From the NCBI GenBank assembly GCA_022828425.1, contig CP094685.1, forward strand, positions 1,302,001 to 1,366,000: 64,000 bases of DNA, read 5' to 3'. Below are positions 60,777 to 64,000 of this stretch, piece by piece. Position 1 is the first letter of the stretch; each line of letters starts with the position of its first letter. The translations under genes were made by a program, and so were the position numbers. The stretch is from Candidatus Thiothrix sulfatifontis. GTDB lineage: Bacteria > Pseudomonadota > Gammaproteobacteria > Thiotrichales > Thiotrichaceae. The notes beneath the pieces are model-generated. The model was not told the DNA's origin, did not search any database, and was given only the letters and a program-made list of their open reading frames with translations.

Positions 60777-62050
60777 GAGTGGCCAATCGCTCCCTCGGTC
60801 GCTGCAATCACCTCCAAACGCTCGCCCACTTTTAATTTGGAGCTGCGTTTGCTGTTACGTTTCATCAAGGTTTGTACGGACGTGCCGTGACGCTGGGCAA
60901 TGGATTGCAAGGTGTCACCCCGGCGCACGGTATGCACTTTGGCGCTGGTTTTCGTTTTGGCTTTGGCAATTTTACTGGATTTTTTGCCAATGCGGGTGGT
61001 CGCCAAGTTGTTGTAACCGCTCGCCGGGGCGCTGGCATACACCGGGCGACTGGCAGCAGGCAAAGCATCAATCACGGTCATCAGTTGCTGGGCGTATTGG
61101 CGCGGCAGCACAATGCGGTTGGAATATTGCGGAGTCGTCACGCCGCTGCGGAAACACGGGTTTAAATTCAATAAGGTGTCAGCTTCCAAACCGGCTTGTA
61201 AGGCGGCTTGGCGTAAATCCACCGGCTTGTCGATGTGCAATTGCGCTAAACGGGCTTGATTCGGCGTTTTTGGCAGCGTAATGCCGTAACGCGGCGCATT
61301 GCCAATCAACTCTTTGAAGGCCAGCAAACGCGGTACGTATTCACGGGTTTCTTTGGGCAATGACAAATGCCAAAACGTGGTGGGCAAGCCTTTGGCGCGG
61401 TTGCGGTCAATTTCACGTTGCACCCGGTTTTCACCGCAATTGTAAGCGGCGAGTGCCAATAACCAATCACCGTTGAAATCATCATTAAGTTTTTGCAAAT
61501 ACGTCAATGCCGCGCCGGTGGCGGCAAACGGATCCATGCGGGCATCGTAGGATTTCGCTTGCTGTAAGCCGTAGCGTCGCCCGGTATCGGGGATAAATTG
61601 CCACAGACCCGCTGCACCGGCATGAGAAAATACGTCCGCGTCGAAGGCGCTTTCCACAAAAGGCAGCAGTGCCAATTCGTTGGGCATTCCACGGCGTTCC
61701 ACTTCGTGTACGATCATGTGCAGGAACACGCTGGCGCGTTCGGAGAGTAGGTTTAATTGTGCCGGATTGCGCCCGTAATAATTAACAAAGCGTTGCACCT
61801 GCGGGTGTTTGCTGTATTGATCGCTGAGCTGGAAACCCCGAAATACCCGTTCCCAGGTATCGAAATCTTCATCCAAGGTCGGCTTTTGTGGTTGCGCGTT
61901 AGCAAGATTGGATGTGTGTAAAGCGGCTTTGCGTAGCGTCGGTTGTTGGCTGGCCTGTTCCGCTTTGCCTAGGGTGTTGGAGCAGCCGGTGCCGGTAAAC
62001 AGTGCTAGGATAGACGCTGCCATCAGCGTCTGCTTATTTATTATTATCAT
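60773..62050 (-). CDS. mltD: Membrane-bound lytic murein transglycosylase (MltD-type) with LysM
   Basis: A 425-residue lipoprotein: signal and lipobox TLMAASILALFTGTGCSN. The SLT catalytic domain has LALLPFVESAFD (Glu), GAAGLWQFIPDTGRRYGLQ and LAALAYNCG-type sequence (LALAAYNCGENRV). One LysM domain is at the C-terminus (VRRGDTLQSIAQRHGTS). It cleaves peptidoglycan glycan strands. Start 62050 places the signal correctly; a longer frame to 62146 has no RBS. Followed by the FHA and cyclo-ligase genes. Confidence 0.92.
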   Translation of the reverse strand: MIIINKQTLMAASILALFTGTGCSNTLGKAEQASQQPTLRKAALHTSNLANAQPQKPTLDEDFDTWERVFRGFQLSDQYSKHPQVQRFVNYYGRNPAQLNLLSERASVFLHMIVHEVERRGMPNELALLPFVESAFDADVFSHAGAAGLWQFIPDTGRRYGLQQAKSYDARMDPFAATGAALTYLQKLNDDFNGDWLLALAAYNCGENRVQREIDRNRAKGLPTTFWHLSLPKETREYVPRLLAFKELIGNAPRYGITLPKTPNQARLAQLHIDKPVDLRQAALQAGLEADTLLNLNPCFRSGVTTPQYSNRIVLPRQYAQQLMTVIDALPAASRPVYASAPASGYNNLATTRIGKKSSKIAKAKTKTSAKVHTVRRGDTLQSIAQRHGTSVQTLMKRNSKRSSKLKVGERLEVIAATEGAIGHS

Positions 62051-62164
62051 GTTTAAAACCCCATTGACCTTGTTGTTCTTATGTTGCTCTTGATTCGTCG
62101 TTATAATGGTATACACGATAGCAGTCGAGTAACTGAATACTCTCATAATTTTTTCTGATTAGTC

Positions 62165-62998
62165 TTGTCTGTTGCGAATATAATACGTCTGTCACTTGTG
62201 AACAAGGAAAAATCGCTGAACGCCACCTCTACCACTTCATTGCCACCCGCCGGAGTCAAACTGTGTCGGGATTGGTACGCTACGTCGGCAGGGCAGGCAA
62301 CCTTGGCGCGGGTGCAAAGCATTGTCAGTCGGATGAGCGCGGACATTTTCGGCTATTACGCGCTGGAAACGGGTGTGTTGGCGGGGCAGCATTCATTTTT
62401 GCAAGAATCACGGGTGGCGAGCCAGTTTTCTTTAGGCATATTGCCCGGTGAACAAGCCAGTATTGTCGGCACGCCTGAACAATTGCCGTTTGCCTTAAAT
62501 AACTTGGATCTGGTCGTTGCCAGCCACGCGTTGGATTGTATGCATAGCCCGCATCAAGTGTTGCGTGAAATTGAGCGGGTGTTGGTGCCGGAAGGCCATT
62601 GCATCTTGATTGGTTTTAACCCGATGAGTTTCAAGGGATTGGCGCAACTGCGCTACTGGCATAACCCTAAAGCTCGGCCTTGCCAGTTTTATTCCACGTT
62701 TCGGGTGCGTGAATGGTTGAGCGTATTAGGGTTTGAAGTGTGTGAAACCGCATCGGCTGGTTTTTGCCCGGTATTTGGCGGCGATTACCTCTTCAAACGG
62801 ACACGTTGGTTAGACCATTTGGGCAGTCAGTACCGCTTAATGACGGGCAATGTGTACGTTATTCATGTGCAGAAAAAAGTATCCAATATGACGCCGTTAT
62901 TGCCTGCGCGTAAGGTAAAACCGTTGTTGCGTCCGGGGATGATTGTGAATCCGGGGGCAGGGCGTGCGTCCCGTAAAGAGCCAAAAGATGTCAAATAA
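62165..62998 (+). CDS. Class I SAM-dependent methyltransferase (YafS-like)
   Basis: Up to 277 residues, depending on start (TTG at 62165, or GTG near 62198). The SAM-dependent core has [20 protein letters not shown] and [20 protein letters not shown], typical of the Methyltransf_11 group. The exact glycine-rich motif I is weak ([11 protein letters not shown]). It precedes rnhA with a short overlap and dnaQ beyond, the same gene order as yafS-rnhA-dnaQ in Escherichia coli. Substrate unknown. Confidence 0.82.
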   Translation: MSVANIIRLSLVNKEKSLNATSTTSLPPAGVKLCRDWYATSAGQATLARVQSIVSRMSADIFGYYALETGVLAGQHSFLQESRVASQFSLGILPGEQASIVGTPEQLPFALNNLDLVVASHALDCMHSPHQVLREIERVLVPEGHCILIGFNPMSFKGLAQLRYWHNPKARPCQFYSTFRVREWLSVLGFEVCETASAGFCPVFGGDYLFKRTRWLDHLGSQYRLMTGNVYVIHVQKKVSNMTPLLPARKVKPLLRPGMIVNPGAGRASRKEPKDVK

Positions 62999-63431
62999 TG
63001 CCGTTGAAATTTTCACCGATGGGGCGTGCCGTGGCAATCCGGGGCCGGGTGGTTGGGGTGCTTTGCTACGCTATAATGGTGTAGAGCGCGAACTCTATGG
63101 CTATCAACCGCTGACTACCAATAATCAAATGGAACTGATGGCAGCCATCCAAGCCTTGGAAACGTTGAAACGCCCCTGCGACGTGATATTAACCACCGAC
63201 TCCCAATACGTCCGCCAAGGCATTACCGAATGGTTAGCCGGTTGGAAACGCAAAGGCTGGAAAACAGCAGCGGGCAAGCCGGTCAAAAATCAAGAGTTGT
63301 GGCAACGTCTGGATATCGCTTCCGCCCAACACAAGATTGATTGGCGCTGGGTGAAAGGCCATAGCGGACACGCCGAAAACGAACGGGTAGATCAATTGGC
63401 TAATCAAGCCATCGACGAGAAGAAATTATGA
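62988..63431 (+). CDS. rnhA: Ribonuclease HI
   Basis: A 147-residue RNase [20 protein letters not shown] (first Asp), [14 protein letters not shown] (Glu), [11 protein letters not shown] (second Asp), and [13 protein letters not shown] (last Asp). All four catalytic acidic residues are present. It removes RNA from RNA-DNA hybrids. The ATG lies within the last codons of the methyltransferase gene. Its TGA overlaps the ATG of dnaQ. Confidence 0.97.
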   Translation: MSNNAVEIFTDGACRGNPGPGGWGALLRYNGVERELYGYQPLTTNNQMELMAAIQALETLKRPCDVILTTDSQYVRQGITEWLAGWKRKGWKTAAGKPVKNQELWQRLDIASAQHKIDWRWVKGHSGHAENERVDQLANQAIDEKKL

Positions 63432-64000
63432 GTCGCCAAATTATCCTCGATACTGAAACCACCGGCCTTGAACCGAAAGAGGGGCACCGCATTATCGAAA
63501 TCGGTTGCGTGGAAATGCTCAACCGGCGCTTGACGGGGAATAATTTCCACGTTTACTTGCAACCGGATCGCGAAATTGATGCGGGGGCGATTGAAGTTCA
63601 CGGCATCACCAATGATTTTCTGGCAGATAAGCCGCGTTTTGAAGCGATTATGGATGATTTTCTCGCGTATGTGCGTGGGGCTGAGCTAATTATCCACAAT
63701 GCGCCGTTTGATATTGGTTTCCTTAATCACGAATTGCGCTTGGTGAACCCGGCGCATCAGCCGATCACGGATGATTGCAGCGTGACCGATACGTTGCGGA
63801 TGGCACGGCAATTGTTCCCCGGTCAACGCGCCAGTTTGGATGCGTTGTGCAAGCGTTACGAAATCAATAATGCTCACCGCACGTTGCATGGCGCGTTGCT
63901 GGATGCGGAGATTTTGGCGGATGTCTACCTAGCAATGACGGGCGGGCAAGTCAGCTTGTTGCTAGGGGCAGAAGATGGCAATCGTGACGGACAACAAGGT
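63428..64000 (+). CDS. dnaQ: DNA polymerase III epsilon subunit DnaQ (partial, 3' end outside window)
   Basis: 191 codons to the right edge without a stop. The exonuclease motifs are complete: Exo[21 protein letters not shown], Exo[16 protein letters not shown] and Exo[17 protein letters not shown]. It proofreads DNA polymerase III. The ATG overlaps the rnhA stop (ATGA). The C-terminal alpha-binding part lies beyond the window. Confidence 0.96.
   Translation, partial: MSRQIILDTETTGLEPKEGHRIIEIGCVEMLNRRLTGNNFHVYLQPDREIDAGAIEVHGITNDFLADKPRFEAIMDDFLAYVRGAELIIHNAPFDIGFLNHELRLVNPAHQPITDDCSVTDTLRMARQLFPGQRASLDALCKRYEINNAHRTLHGALLDAEILADVYLAMTGGQVSLLLGAEDGNRDGQQG

Noticed and set aside
1..64000. 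CRISPR array
   Set aside because: No regularly spaced direct repeats of 23-40 bp were seen; the only CRISPR-related feature is the partial cas6 at the left edge.

Overview
The window looks like a chromosomal segment of a gammaproteobacterium, most likely a Thiothrix-type filamentous sulfur oxidiser. This rests on the gene set: a class III polyhydroxyalkanoate (PHA) synthase pair, DsrE2/TusA-type sulfur-carrier genes, sulfur-globule-like secreted proteins, and the gammaproteobacterial blocks tig-clpP-clpX-lon-hupB-ppiD and methyltransferase-rnhA-dnaQ. The genus is inference; no rRNA gene is present.

Layout. 1-5500: partial cas6, then phaR, phaB and phaA (minus strand), and phaE-phaC (plus strand), a complete PHA locus. 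5500-12150: an N-formylglutamate amidohydrolase/ATP-grasp pair, a YqaA-family membrane protein, an alpha/beta hydrolase, a 2-oxoglutarate/Fe(II) oxygenase and a hypothetical protein. 12150-17800: a defence and toxin-antitoxin zone with broken PIN-toxin genes, a truncated second yqaA, an AT-rich HerA-DUF4297 two-gene system, a Uma2 nuclease and an intact Phd/VapC-type pair. 17800-24044: nirB-nirD-nasA nitrate assimilation and a NifX-like gene. 24041-30150: a gene graveyard (corA, ggt, bPH2, ntaQ vestige, hipB, hipA, xisH, fic) ending in an ISAs1 transposase. 30150-33004: a protein N-terminal glutamine amidase, gloA, nasT and a frameshifted nasS. 33009-36358: a TetR-controlled sulfur-trafficking cluster. 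36368-41458: small enzymes, decayed CMD and LysR genes, ogt, GST and a UPF0175/DUF3368 pair. 41560-44756: nrtABC nitrate transport. 44773-52160: tRNA clusters around tig-clpP-clpX-lon-hupB. 52271-64000: ppiD, mtaB, envelope proteins, rlmJ, two repetitive secreted proteins, a folate enzyme, an FHA protein, mltD, a methyltransferase, rnhA and partial dnaQ.

The best-supported regulatory story is nitrate assimilation. Both the nirBD-nasA and nrtABC operons start with a sigma-54 promoter (GG-N10-GC), followed by a double-hairpin leader of the ANTAR type and then an intrinsic terminator just before the first gene. The matching antiterminator NasT is encoded between the two operons, but its partner sensor NasS carries a one-base insertion. 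This predicts that nitrate control is altered, unless the insertion is a sequencing error.

The accessory regions show repeated loss and rearrangement: at least ten gene remnants, several duplicated fragments and a chimeric 5' end in the sulfur cluster. The DUF4297-HerA pair is the clearest intact defence system. The amidohydrolase/ATP-grasp operon, the TusA-fusion sulfur cluster and the globule-protein candidates are the least characterised intact systems.
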